Source: Typha latifolia (lineage: Eukaryota; Streptophyta; Magnoliopsida; Poales; Typhaceae). From it: a DNA stretch of 64,000 nt. Under the pieces are notes generated by a model that worked only from the letters and a program-made list of their open reading frames with translations, was not told the DNA's origin and did no database searches. The position numbers and the translations under genes are program-made. The stretch is taken from positions 6,986,850-7,050,849 of the forward strand of contig CM034113.1 in the NCBI GenBank assembly GCA_019914945.1, given 5' to 3'. Of the stretch, positions 1 to 16,055 are shown one piece after another; positions within the stretch are counted from its first letter, which is position 1, and each line of letters opens with the position of its first letter.

Positions 1-160
1 AAACTTTCTCAGACAAAAATTAAGAAATAAGGGGTATACATTGCAGAAAACCAAGTTTTGAAGGGTATATACACAGATATCAAATTTAGAGGATATACAT
101 GTAAATAAGAGATTAGAGGGGTATGCTTGCAAAAATCCGTTTTGAAGAACAGGTGCATGG
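1..160. repeat. Degenerate short tandem repeat, four units
   Basis: About four imperfect units of 30-35 bp follow each other, each with a core like GGGTATACATGCAAA (near 33, 64, 91 and 119). A 21-base piece of the third unit, starting with GGATATACATG, recurs near 25876, so this is a dispersed family. It lies upstream of the first readable EMC10 exon, probably inside an intron of that gene. Function unknown. Confidence 0.5.
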
Positions 161-913
161 TCGCTTAGGTGCTCACCTTGGATGAAATCCACCTACGACC
201 ATGCGGATGCCACTTATTCATATTCCTTAGCATTTAGTATGTTATCCTACTTAAGATGTTTTCTAATTTCGAATTGTTGTAGTGTAGTGTCTTACTATGT
301 TCTTACTGAAAGACACAACTGGTTTTTTGGGGTCTTATCCATTCATTTCGGTCTTTTTGTTTGTACATTATCTTCATAGGGCATTCAATTTCTAACCTGT
401 ATTGACAGACAAATATTAGAGATGGCTTACTGTGTGACTGTGTGTGTATACCCTTCATGCACGCCTGCTAAAGCACTTTGTGGTCCTTATCTATGTCAAC
501 TTGCATGACAGAAGCATATCTAGAAATGAGATCTGTATACTGGAATAGCCATATGAATAAAAGGTGAGTAAAAATAAATGACTAGTTGTCTATGGAGATG
601 TATAACCAATAAGTTTTGGAGGGCTCATTATTTGGAACAGAGATAACTTTGTATTCTGTATATTGTATTGGAAGAGTTATACTGATTTGCCTCCTCTATA
701 GCATACTTTCTTCCTTCTTGTTAACTTGCAATTATGACTAAACAACTTTCTTCAATGTATAGCTCATATAACTTTCATCTTTTAATCCTCCACAAGTAGG
801 ATGTTTAGAATTTTGAATCATCCTACCTGACTATTTTTGTAACTGTAAGTTGATCATCTCCTTGAATTTGTGTGATTTGATCCGAGTTAAATAGTTCTAT
901 TATTTGTCTGTAG
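161..913. other. No coding sequence seen; probable EMC10 intron
   Basis: The sequence is AT-rich with only short open frames and no recognisable domain. It ends in a good acceptor (TCTGTAG at 907-913) in front of an EMC10 exon, so it is most likely the 3' part of an intron whose 5' exon lies before the window. Confidence 0.5.
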
Positions 914-3900
914 ACTCTTACCAAGCTTCGATTTTCGAGGAACACACTTACTCAAGAAGAGAAGGAAGCATTTGAAGTAATTTCTTGTCCTAATGCTCTG
1001 TGAGTTCTTTTGTCTTGGGTTTGCCACTCATAATGAAGTACTAAAGCTGATGAGAGTTATTTACTGCAGAGGTTGTTGAAGGAAGATAATTTTTATACGA
1101 TCAGAATACCATCTAATGTACTGAACCCTGAAGGAAAAGATTATGTTCTTTCGTCTGTCAGAGCTGTAAGTTGGTCTCTTCTATGCTTGCATAAGCACCC
1201 CACCCTTCGTACTTTTGGAGTTGCATTTTGCATTGTTCAAATAGATACCTCTTCCTATTGTGCTTTTTAAATTTATTTTCTTTGCATTTTACCAACAGAA
1301 TGTCTGCCTGTCAATAACAATGAAATGATTATGTCTAAGTTCAGTTGATCTGCTTTTTGATCTTAGTATTTAATAGTGAACAATAAGACAAGATTTACCT
1401 TAGGTGCTTTAGATTAAATTGCTTTAATATCCTAGACAAAAAGTGATATTTTGCGAGGGAAGAGCAAATGACTGTTGTAACCAGTAAGAGGAACTGTGGG
1501 TACCGAAAATTGTACAGACAAGGCAAACAATCTCAGCTATTCCTTTTAAAATCAATATATTCAGGTAAACAATTTTCAGTGTAATTGCATACCAGATCAC
1601 ATAAAATTGGTAGTCTGTCACTGTCTACTTGATTTGTAATATTGTTGCATCTACTTTGAGTAAGGTTGCATTAGCATGATGTATTTCTTTTCACATTGTT
1701 TTAACTGGGTGTTTCTTGCATTTCAGAGGTGCCTTCCACGGGAGAGCTTGGATGAGCATTTAGTTTTCCACACGGTAATTCCCTACATATGATTTATGAT
1801 CTCCTTCTCTCCTACACTATGTACCTATGAAGTTCGTCTTGTGAGTGACATGGTTTTATTGGTATATAAATAATTATTCATAAATATTGAAACCTGATTT
1901 GAGAATTCTTATGATTTTTTTTTCTCAAGGATGAAATTCACATTTCTTGAACTTATGTATAAGAGGATCATAATGCATGAACTGTAAGGTGATGGAGCTG
2001 ACCTCGTGGAAAAACAATAGTTGGATACTGTGGTAACTTGAGAGTAGGGGTGTAAACAAATTGAGCTTTTGGAAGCTGGCTCAAGTTCAGGCTCGACTCA
2101 ATTAATTTTGAGCCTTCCAAAGATGTTTAAGCTTGGCTTAGCTCAACTTTAGGTGAGCTCTAGCCGAGCCAAACTGAGCCTAATTCGAGCTCAAGCTTGA
2201 TTAGAGGAAGAGACGGTAGCGGGGATGGCGGCTTGACTTGTTGATAGAGGAGGAGGAGGTGGAGGAGGAGGCCAATGGAGAGAAGGCGGCGACGGCTTGT
2301 CGATGGAGGACGAGGAGGTTAGATGAGGAGGTGAAGGAGGAGGAGGCCGCTGAAAGAGGCCGGAGGAACTGGTTAATGGTGGAGGAGGTGGAAGAGGAAG
2401 AGTAGGAGATAGGATTTGTTGGAGAGATTTTTATTAGATTTAGGGTTAGGGTTAGATAATGATAGGATAATAGTAGCCATTGGATCAAAGATCTAATGGC
2501 TATAAATATATTTATATATAATATTAGTAAATATTATATTTAAGCTGAGCCTGAGCAAGACGGCTCCAGCTTAAGCTCAGCTCAAAATTTAAATCGAGCT
2601 TTAAAATAAGGCTCAGGCTCGGCGAAACTCAAGCCAAATTGAGCCGAGCCCAAGCCGAGCTCAAGCCGCTCATTTATTTGGCACTCCTACTTGAGAGATA
2701 GAGTAGGACTTCGAACAAATAAATCTTTTAGTGCGCCATTTCAAATTTGTAGCACGCTCCTATATTTAGCAGCACATGTCATTTAATGAAGGGCTGTAAG
2801 AGTTAAGACCTTCAAAGTATACCATGCTTAGCAGATATCTTTATATGCTTGTAGATTATGTTTAATATATTTTGATGATAATGGCTTTATTGGAAATTTG
2901 GAATTGGTAGATCGGGACACATGAGGCTGCAATATTCAAAAGTCTATCTTTTAGTAAGTCAAAGGTAGCTATATCTTCGTGCATTTAAAAGTCCTCGAGA
3001 GCTTACTCTATAGTGAACTTTTAAAGAAGGGAAGAAGAAGGCAATCCTGAGGCATGCTCTCTGGGTTTTGATGTCTTCGGGAAAATTATTTTGGCAGATT
3101 TAATGGCAGTACTGATATGTAGAGAAAACTATTTAACTTTTTCAGAAGAACATGCAGTTCAATGAGGAAATTGAAGATTTAGCTCTGAAGTATAAGTAGT
3201 ATCTTTAATTATTAAGTTTGATCTCTGAATATATTATATCAAATGCTGATATTTTATACGATGTGATAAATGTTCTATAGCATATACAATGTGATTAACA
3301 AGGAAGGTCTCTGGAAACCGAATTTTGTTCTTCTTTTTCTTTGAGTAGATGTCTGGTAACATTCTAGGGTACAAATTTAGCAGGAAAGAATATATCAATG
3401 AAATAGAGTCCTAGTACATTTGAGTAGTAAATGATTCTCACTAGTGTTGCTAATCCTGATTTGCTGAATGCCAAATGCAAAGTAATATAATTCCCTACCT
3501 CCTGTAGGAACTTCCTGAGATTATTGCTAAACTGTTAAGCTTCTTCTGTTGCATGTTTCTTCACAGGATGGTGTAAATATTTTGGCAGTCAACTATGGAT
3601 CTGCTGGAGCATGTCAATATCCACGGCTACTGAAACTTGTAAGTTGTCGTTGATAATTTCTGTATCTTTACTTTTAGTATGTTTTGAAACCGACTCTTAG
3701 TCATGAGGAACAATTGCTAAACAAAATTTGCATTGGTGCAGTCCAAAGTTGTGATCAATGCTTAAGAACTTCTATGGGCCAACAACATAGCCCATTGATT
3801 GTATTTTCTTGACTTCTCTTTCTTTCTTTTCTCCAAAATGTTAAAGCTGTCTGACTTGGATATCCTGAGTGTTTCAGTAGCTTTCAGTAATTTAATGAAC

Positions 3901-5368
3901 AATTTGGCCTGTAGTTTAACCTAGACAATAATGACCTAAAGAATTTACTCTTTTCACTCTTGTTCCCTCATGATGCTGAATGTCGATAAGTGTCTAAAGT
4001 ATTAAGTTTATGAAAGAAGTTATATCCTTCCTTGCCGTCAGGTACTTATCCTCTTCCTTCTCACAACATCTTACAGAGGCCTTTGAAGTATGATGTCTTA
4101 CACTTAAGCCTGACATATATTCACAACCATACTCTGAGCTTAGACAAACTCATATGTAGTCACATTTTTCACATTTGACATCTGTATTTTAATACAATGA
4201 AGAAGTAGAATATTCTGAAGATTTTAGGATGTAGTTAGACCTGGGGCACCATTCCAGAAAGAAGCATCAAATTTTGGTTGTGTTACCTGAGTATATTCTA
4301 TCTCAGGTCTGATAGATTTGTCTTCGCAAGGTAGACCACATATAAACACATGCTAAGTTCAGAAGTTTTACCTTGTTGTGTCCTTTTATAATTAAATTAC
4401 TGGCAGTCAAGTGTATACAAGGATATTTTCAGTGAATTCAGTTTAAATTAGCATAACATATCAGTGAACATTGCTCAAGAAGTCTTTAGGTTGTTGTTGA
4501 AACATATGACTATATGAGATTTGGGATTGATAATAGGATAGAGATGCAATGGGAATGCATTACTGAGAGTAGAGTCAGAATAAGTTTACAAACTTCGGCT
4601 TCTTTATTTTGTTTCTTTCTTCCTTTCTTTCTTTAAAAGTTCGATAATATTTTGATCTTGAATTTCTGTTCTTGATTCAGCCTGCAAAATGGTCATTCAA
4701 TTCCTATACTGTTCTGAAGAATAGTGAACAAGCGCCAAGGTAACATAATAAATCTCTGCTGTGCAAAAGTTGCAAAGTAGGATGTTGTCTTCTTTTAGAC
4801 TGTCAAAGTCAGAACAGCACTCGTATTGTTTGTAGAGCATACAGAAAAGTGAAAGCATTGTCTCCTTCTTTCGTAACAATATATATGTTGGATAGCATTA
4901 ACTTGCTAACTTATTTTCCTTCTACAAAAAAAATTATTATGCACATGGGCAGAACTCCAACATTTACAGAACAACTGATTGTGGGGGAAGATGGACTTGG
5001 CGAAGGTGTAATACCTCCTGAGAAGTCTTTTTGGGCTAAATATGTGAGTAATGCTTCCATGGATTTCTTTTATTACGTTTCCTTTCTGGGGTGAATCAGA
5101 TTTGTTTCTATTGACAAAGTTGTAGGTTAGTTTTAAGGATTTACTATATGCACCAAGGATATTTGAAGATTCTGATTGTTTATGTTTTATCTATTTACCT
5201 TTTTTTACAACTTTGCAGTGGATGTATTTAATCCCTCTCGGTCTCATTGTCATGAATGCAATTACACAAGCCATGAACATGCCAGAAGAACAGGCTTCGG
5301 GGCAGGCTCCTGGGCAGGCTGCACCACAAGCACAGCGTGCCCCAAGTGCTGCTGTCAGGAGAAGATGA
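914..5368 (+). CDS. EMC10: ER membrane protein complex subunit 10 (5' part outside the window)
   Basis: This is the C-terminal 192 residues of EMC10, the lumenal/single-pass subunit of the EMC insertase that places membrane proteins into the ER bilayer. Exons: 914-976, 1070-1165, 1727-1774, 3567-3638, 4681-4739, 4953-5043 and 5219-5368; all junctions are GT-AG and the phases join. Recognisable family blocks are TLTKLRFSRN, the RLLKEDNFYTIRIPSNVLNP block, RCLPRESLDEH, NILAVNYGSAGACQYPR, PAKWSFNSYTVLKN and SFWAKYWMYLIPLGLIVMNA. The last of these is the C-terminal membrane segment (exon 7). A Gln/Ala-rich tail ending in three Arg follows it. The signal peptide and N-terminal exons lie before base 1. 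The 1.8-kb intron after 1774 carries a MITE. The family identity comes from memory of plant EMC10 proteins and the fit is close along the whole length. Confidence 0.9.
2045..2689. mobile_element. hAT-type MITE (645 bp) in an EMC10 intron
   Basis: The element starts TAGGGGTGTAAACAAAT and its complement at the other end starts TAGGAGTGCCAAATAAAT, giving imperfect terminal inverted repeats of about 17 bp. It is flanked by a perfect 8-bp direct repeat, CTTGAGAG, at 2037-2044 and 2690-2697. The outer arms are full of GAGCTC/GAGCCGAGC motifs in opposite orientation, and the centre is a purine-rich GAGGAGG stretch that gives a spurious open frame on the minus strand. An 8-bp duplication and a TA(G)GGGTG end are typical of hAT MITEs. 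There is no transposase, so it is non-autonomous. Confidence 0.85.
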
Positions 5369-6839
5369 GCATGAATTGAATCCCTCATTCAGGTACTTGT
5401 TCTATTTAGGTTGCCAAGAGCTGTACAGTTAGAAGACTACATGGTGTGGTTAAATATTATCAAAGCTAGGGATGTGTCCCTTTTATTTTATGTTGGCTAT
5501 TCCACATCCTTTATCTAAAGGGTTTACATGTCAACTATTCCTTTCATCCAACTCTTTCATGGTCATCTCCCTGCTGTAGCTTGTACAACTTGAACTAGAT
5601 CTCTCCTTTTTGAGTTTTAGTTATCTTATTGGCGGAATACTTCAATCAAGAGACTCATTTCGGGATTAAATATTCCCACATTATTCTTACTATTCCCTGT
5701 TGGATCCTTTGCTGATTAGTGGGATGAATCCAACTCCACTAGAAATCCCTTAGATTATTAGGCGTGATGATGCTGAGGAGAATGTCAATTGATTTCTAGG
5801 GATCCAAAATCCCTGGATTTCTAAATCTGCCAATGAGATGGTAATCATGGTATATACCGGAAATCTAGGATTTTAAGTCTGGTGCCTCTGTATGAAGGTG
5901 GCTTCCTATTTTTTGTTAGCTCGCTATTGCTGCTAACTTTGCTAATTCAGTGGCTGGCTATATCTGATCAGTCATGGTGCCTAATTTTTTCTGTCTATGG
6001 ATGACCTAGGAAAATTTTCAGTATTTTCTTGGTAACAGTAGTATATCTGGTTTTTTCTCCATTGTTTTGACGAACTTTCTGTGAATATTTTCAGAGACTT
6101 CTGCAAAGGGCTGGGGCCAACATGGCTACGTCTACGCCATCATCGTACCCGGAGAATTAGCAATATTAATTAATTTCTTTGCTTTTATATTGCTGACTAA
6201 ACATTTCGAAGTTGCTAAATGGGTGGACGAAAACATCTATGTTTACTGCTAGGAGCCATCGCGGTTCTTCACAATCCAGTGCAAGTACCAGAATATCATT
6301 GGGAGTTCGTTTATTTAACTCTTTGATGCTTATATTATGTGATCAAATGAAGTGAAAATTCCTTTTGAAGGTAGCAACAGGGCAAGCTATTTTTAATTTA
6401 ACCGGAGTCTCAAATTGTGTGAGGTTGAAGTTTTCTTTTTCTTTTTGTGAGCATAGCAACACACCAAGCTTGTTCTTTTCCTTAATAAATCGTCAGGCAT
6501 AATTTATTATTGTGAATGACATAATGTTTGGACCAACCATTGTACGACCAAATCAAACATTGTTCATGAAAGATGGCATCTTCGAAAGCACTCGCTCTGG
6601 CATCCCTTAATTCTCATAATTTAGAGTAATCCTCATGAGAAATAACAATGGGCATTTCCTTTTACCATAAAACGTCAACGACAAACTAGGCCGTATAATG
6701 CAGTTGAACACAAGATCATAGGTCCGATTGCTAAAATTCAAAGTTTAGTTTCAATAGCCTAAAGTACTAATAATCATACTTCAATGGTCCACTGTCTCAG
6801 ATATAATAGATGGATAATTACTACTCAGATTCTTGGAGT
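5369..6839. other. Tail-to-tail 3' regions of EMC10 and the bZIP gene
   Basis: After the EMC10 stop, a donor (CATTCAG/GTACTTG near 5393) and an acceptor (TATTTTCAG near 6093) suggest a spliced 3' UTR. A weak inverted repeat (ATTGGCGGA near 5629 against ATTGGCAGA complement near 5840) may mark an old small MITE. From about 6480 onward the sequence is AT-rich and should contain both polyadenylation regions. No other coding sequence is seen. Confidence 0.45.
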
Positions 6840-9878
<3,039 letters not shown>

Positions 9879-11839
9879 AATAACCTCAGATCATGGTGCT
9901 AGGGTTTATCTACAACCTCAGAAACCCTAAGTATGAGGAATCGAGCTAAGAAGACTAAGACTCTGTTCAAGAAATCTACATATGACACCAATGCCGTTGA
10001 CGCAGAGCTCAAAGGAACGGATTTTTCTCTAATAGAAGGCTCTAAAACCTAGAAACAAAGACATCCGAGCTCCCACCGAAGCCAAAAGAGTGCCATTTGG
10101 GTGTTCGGTGGTTGAGCGGGGGGGAATTGTATGTACGAAGACTGAGAACAAAGGAGAGAGAGAGAGAGAGTGAAAGAGAGACTACTATCATTTCTCATGT
10201 AATTAATAGTTTCAACTCCAATTTTAGATAATTATTATAAAAAAAATTATTGAATAATTTAGTAATTTAGTTTAACTGCTCGATTCGGCTCGATAATGCG
10301 ATTAGTTTAGAGGAGCAGCTTGATAATAGACGACTTCGAAGCAATTATTCCACGGTATATATGACTTTGAAATTTAAATTATACAATTTACTATATTAGC
10401 TAAATTTTGATAGAGTTTAAGTGTTTTTTTTCTGACCTATATCTAGTCTACGAACTCAAAGAATAATGAAAAATAAAAGAATTGCTTTGAAGGAGATATA
10501 TTTGGACTCAGTTTCCTTTTAGTTTTCTTTTTGTCCTCTTTTGCAAATAAATTTGGAGTTTGGTTCTCCTCACGAAGATGGACCCTAAATATTATTATTT
10601 TATTTGTAAAAAAAATTTAAAAAGTAAATTTGGATTTTTTTTAATTCGTTTAACTTTTATTAAAAGTGTTCATTTAAATGTATATTTTGTATACTTATTA
10701 CGAATAAATTATATTAATACATGTTATTTTTTATTAGATTTGATACGTACTTTGATAAAATTAAAATCGTATTTACATATTCTTTATATTTTTAATAAGT
10801 AAAAGAAGTCTGAAAGTGTAATTTGAAAAATAAAAGCCCAAAATTACCGATACACAGATTTTTTTTTCCTTGCAAATTGCCCCTCAATCAGACTTACAAA
10901 ATAGTAAAATTAATGATTAAAATTCAAGGTGACTGAGTGCCAAAGTTAAAGACATTTGGTGAGTTTTTGACTATTTTAAGTCTACAAGATAAACTATTTA
11001 TCCAGCTTTAGGATTTTATTCCACATAAATGCCAGGAAAGATAATTTATACAATTGAAAAAAAAAAAGTAAAACAAGCGTAGGAGGAATTGATGAGAAAA
11101 AAAAGAGACTTAAAACAGTTTATTTGAAGAAAATTATTGACGTTAATAAAGGCAACCAATTCCCCCAACAAGAGATCAGAGAGAGTCTAACAGAGATTTT
11201 ACTTGGGTCTAACAATAGACACATAGAAATATACACTCAGTTCAAATGTGGCAGTCATAACAAGATTAAACCAATTCTGAGTTCCAAGTAGGGGACTGTT
11301 CTTATGCTTTGTAACTCTCAAGCTGCACATCTTATGCTTTGTAAACTAATTTTTGCTTTTACCAAAAATTATGGGATTATTTTTGGCACAAATAGCCCCT
11401 CTGTGGGCCTAACAATTCTTTCCAAGATTTGACCTTCAAGGATAAACTGTGAGAGATGGTCAGATTCCTTAGGCAAACAAAGTTTGAAACAAGAAACAAC
11501 AGTCATCTGATTTCCATGTTAAATTGCATAAAAATCAGATTTTGTGTTTTCCAGAACCTCTTTTGCATCCTGCTGCTGTCAATGAGAGTAATAGCAATCC
11601 AGAACTTGAGCTCGATTTTTCTTCTTATGCTCTAATCTGCAAACCATAGCATGTCAAATTGTTTCAGACACTTGATATCACTTTCTCAACCACATTGGAA
11701 TGTAATCCCTCTCTTAGCTTGTAAAACAATATATACAGGGCAAATGTTCAGTACCAAAGTGAATTTCAGTCCCACAAGTTACTGATACCTTATGAACACA
11801 CCCAGTAAAAGTTACTATTATAGGACTTGAATACAATGT
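9879..11839. other. bZIP 5' region and spacer to SKIP16
   Basis: Bases 9879-10200 are the probable 5' UTR and promoter of the bZIP gene, with a GA run at 10155-10172 that reads as a CT-rich leader on the gene's strand. The remainder to about 11600 is AT-rich and without recognisable coding sequence. The last part should hold the SKIP16 3' UTR. Confidence 0.5.
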
Positions 11840-14800
11840 TTAGAAGATATACTCCGGCGCAACAAGAACGAAAGGAGCCACTTTGACATCAAACTGTCTT
11901 CCTTCACGCTTACTCAACCTAAAGACCAAGGGAATGTAATGCAAAAGATAAGGAACAAATTTTGAAAAGCTGCAAAAGAAACTATCTTATAAAGAACTAA
12001 TCAAATGCTGACAATTCTTATTTGTTAACCTAGATCTTTCTCGTGCAGGAAATCAACCAAGAATCCTAACAAACACATTTTGGTTCCTTTTTTAGATTAC
12101 CTGCCAGGAACAAATGTGAAAGATCCCTCAACAGATCCAGGTGCCTCTGGCAAGGGTGTGCAACTCTCGTAAACAAATTCTCCCTCATTGGGGAACAGGA
12201 GAGGAAACTGCAGGAAAGACATCATGAAAGATGACTAGTCATTTTAGACTAAATTATCTATTGCATATAAGAACTAGAGGGAAATGGTATGAGATCTCTG
12301 TTGCAATTATGAAATGTATTATTGTCATAGAAACAAGGAAAAAACCTACCTTTCCTATAACAGCTTCTCCTTGTACGTCAGACACAACAGTATCTCTAGA
12401 ACGAATGATCCAATGACGTGAATAAAGCTGACATGAAGAGAAATACATGCCATCCAGGATGCAACCCTCAGGAAGAAGAGACATGCGGATCGAGTAAGAG
12501 TAGAAATATTTTTCTGGCCCTGTAAGGTCAGAAGCTTCAGGCACGAGGACAGAAGAAGCACGAACCTGGAAACATTAGGCATATAAATTCATTTGGCATC
12601 AATTTCAATTGAGATGATCCTATCGATGTACTTGAAAGAGTTATTCTAAAGAAAGTGACAACTTCAAAAAATCATCAAAGGCATTCAGCAACTCCTCTAT
12701 TTAGAAATGCTCACATGCACAACAGCACAAGATTGTGAACATTTGCTTTCTCAAAAAAAATGAACATATTAAGAAAATACTCAAATATCAAGATACCATC
12801 TAGAAGGGAGAAGTTTACATGGTAACTTGAATGAGGAATCTAACTACCACCCTGCAATCCTGGATTATAGGTCACTATGGAGATGGATTATTTTTCTTGT
12901 GGAAATAAGAAAGTAAAAGAACTTGCTAACAAAATTTCTTTTGAGTAAACAGGAGGCAATTTTTTGAAAACGTACCTAAATAAAAAAGCAATATGCAAAT
13001 ATGTCCAAAAGAGGTTGGAACAATACTATAATATGATATTCAGAAAACCCTAAAAATTCACATTTGCTTCCAGCAGTACACTTCGAACCATTTTGATATT
13101 TGAACAGGAGTGCAACAGTTCAATGTTGGGCCAGATAGTTTTGGTTTATGAAAAATGCTAACATGTTTAACAGATCATACCTTAGAACAAGTCTCGAAAA
13201 TCAAAAGAAAAAAGAACAGATATTTATACTCCACGCAATAAAAGAAATGTAAGAGGTTCGAATATTCAGGTCTTATCAGAAAAACGCCAACTTCTGGGAC
13301 AACTAAATAATGTCATTTCTCATGGATAAAGAGGGAGAAAAGCATTTCCTTACCTTGCAGCTTTAATTGTCCATGGAACATTTTCAACAAAGCTAGGCAG
13401 TTAAACTACAAGATGAGTTGCTCATACTTCATACCTGGACGCCATTTGTTATTGCCAATGAACAGGAAGGAGGTTCTTCTGGATACAAGCAAATACTTCT
13501 TGATTTTCTTGAGACACGTGTTCTTATCATACCACTTTGTAGGCGTCTGCAGTGCTCTTCCAACCAGAGCAATAATGCATCTTGTGGCATATCATGATTA
13601 GCATCAACAGTTGGCCTTATCAATGCTTGAGGTACACAAGGCATCATTTCTCCGTCTGACATAAGATTCTTTGTGCCAACATATAGTTGGCCATTGGCAC
13701 AGTTGAGGAAAAAGAACTTCTCCACGTATAAAGAAGCTGCCACTAAAATAAACTTGGACCCCTCTGGGAAACCTACTTCTTTGGCGACTTCTATAGTTTC
13801 TGGGACAATTTGCTCTAAAGATAAGATGTGCACATTTACCAGATGGTTGTAAAATTCATAGCCTCCTATAATGCCAAGAGGGGCCAGACGTCTGCTCTCT
13901 GAAGGATTATCACTCACTGTCTGCTGTCCATTACAAAACCGATATAAAACCTTTGTAGGCATAGGTAACTTAAACCCAAGTGCTTCCTCTGCAGACTTAA
14001 TTTGGGTTTCAGAAACACCTTTCTTCAAAGTATCATTCACTTCAGGAAAGTTTTCAGCCATCCAATTTCTTAATGAATTCCAACAGTTCTTTGCTCTTTT
14101 AACAAATGGTAAGGGATACATACCAAAAGACTCAAACCATATTTTGTACGTCTCCTATAAAAGATATTACATCAATTAGAGAGCTATTTCATGGATTTGA
14201 AAGTTGACGAAGTATGAATATAAAAAATGGATAAGCAAGGTGTAATCAAAGTGACAGTGCACTGATACATATTTCTCAGAAGAAAGAAAGAGTTCCATCA
14301 TGCATTATCAAATGTTAAAATCAACTTTTTGAAGGTCTCTTAGAAGTCACCGTAGGCATAATACAAAACAATCACCGAACTTGAATAAGTGATCATTGAA
14401 TTAATGTTTTATGAGCAGCCAAACCCATTCAAATCTCGTCCCTCCATAAAATGGTTCTAAAACCCTACACAAACTAGTGAGCTCGTACACCAGATAAAGA
14501 GCAAAGATATCAAATATCTTGATCTATCTTGGTCAACTATCAGTGTGACTGAAGGGTTCGTCACAAAATGGTTATGCAAAAGACGAGCTATTAATCCTCC
14601 AAAAGCCTTTCCTATCAAATTTACCTTATTCATTATCCGTAGCCAATCTCTCTTGTTCCTTGAATTCTGCACTATTCTTCATCTCCTCCCCATTCCATAA
14701 GATTATGCACAAACTGTGGAGATATCGAATCTTAGTAGTGTTTTTACCGATCTTTTCCACTCCAAGAGGCGCAAGTTGTGCTCATACCACGAACCCAAAT

Positions 14801-15357
14801 TTCTCATAAAAATACATCAAGACCAATTAAAAGTTTAAACTTTCCACGCCTTCACCAAACGTGAACGGCATTTAAGCAAATTAAAATACACAGTTATACT
14901 TCCCACCATTCTCAACTAGATTACCTAAAATCGAATTACAAAAACTTCAACAATCTATCCATCACTCATCCCCATTCTAAAGCTCGTTTCGAAGAAGAAA
15001 ACTTTGAAGAATCGACCAACTCGCATCATTTTCCCCTACTTCACCACTCCCAAAATCCAAAATTTGCTACCCAAATCACCCCTTATCTCCAATCCAAAGC
15101 CCATTAGCAGTAAAGAGATCTCGCGGGATGGGTATCGCTAGACTCACCTTAAAAGAGGGGCAGGGGTTGCCGTCGGGATCGAGACGGTCGCATAGATCGA
15201 AATCCTCGGCGCAGAAGCGCCGCCACAGGTTCTCAGCGACGGCGGCGCCCTTTAGCCTGGTGCTGACGCAAGCGAGCATAGCCGCGTGCTTGGGCCCGAG
15301 ATTGGAGACGATTGTCTCCAGTATTAGATCCTCTAGCCCTTCTAATCCCATCGCCAT
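11840..15357 (-). CDS. SKIP16: F-box protein SKIP16 (F-box, Smi1/Knr4, ApaG)
   Basis: Substrate-receptor candidate for an SCF (SKP1-cullin-F-box) ubiquitin ligase; 443 residues, close to Arabidopsis SKIP16. Exons: 15357-15148, 14154-13435, 12565-12350, 12207-12101, 11918-11840, all GT-AG with joining phases. Residues about 3-55 form the F-box (MGLEGLEDLILETIVSNLGP..., with LWRRFCAEDFDL). Exon 2 carries a Smi1/Knr4 (SUKH) fold from about residue 114, with GFKLPMPTKVLYRFCNGQQ and LGIIGGYEFY. Exons 3-5 form a C-terminal ApaG domain beginning near VRASSVLVPEASD and ending in VAPFVLVAPEYIF. Two in-frame ATGs, 15357 and 15351, are possible; the second (MGLEGLED) matches the family start better. The architecture parallels animal FBXO3. 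Targets are unknown. Confidence 0.92.
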
Positions 15358-16055
15358 CGAATCCTTCTCTCCTCTCGGCGCTTCCCCTTCCTCACCTCCT
15401 TCCCATTTTCTCGGGAACGGTACCGAACTCGCTCTTTTGAGCCTTTCGCTCGGCACCGACTTGGAATAGTGGAGACACGTGGCAGTTTTGGGTTGGTTCA
15501 TTGAGTTGGGACTGTGTTTGGTATGATGCAGCTGATTTGAAGCTGAGATGGCAAAAGGGATAAACCTAAAGGCCAAAAATATATTATTTTGGTAAAACAT
15601 TTCATGATAATTATCAAAAGAAATTATAATATTATTTATTATATTTTACTATGTAAGTTTATAATATCAGCTGATAGAATGGAAAAAAAATTAATAAAAA
15701 TAAAATATATGGTGCTTATCTAACTCGCCTATCTGACGGGGCACCCAGTTTGCAAAAATATTTTCATAACTCGTATATCTTATATTAAACAGATAATTAA
15801 TTTTTAATATATGTTGGTGGGGTTTGGCGCAAACTGTTAATTAACGGACACTGTGGACCGGCGACCGCAGGATTATTCTTCCCTAATTAAAATATGGAAA
15901 ACTTACATTTTATACCCTATATTTAAAGAATTTATAGCGTATAGTTCGAATCTCTTGTTTGGACCTCTTACGAAAAACACCCAAATAAATTCTTCTGTTA
16001 GCCTGCGGCATTTTTTTTATAATGTAGGGTGTGAAATGTAATTTTCTCTAAATTT
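15358..16055. other. Head-to-head promoter region, SKIP16 and TRAF gene
   Basis: The stretch lies between two divergently transcribed genes. It has a GC-richer SKIP16 leader (15358-15480), an AT-rich centre (15600-15900) and the start of a CT-rich leader for the plus-strand gene. It may act as a bidirectional promoter. No coding sequence is supported. Confidence 0.4.

Noticed and set aside
2201..2488. Minus-strand 95-codon frame in the EMC10 intron
   Set aside because: It comes from the purine-rich centre of a MITE and is Ser-rich low-complexity sequence.
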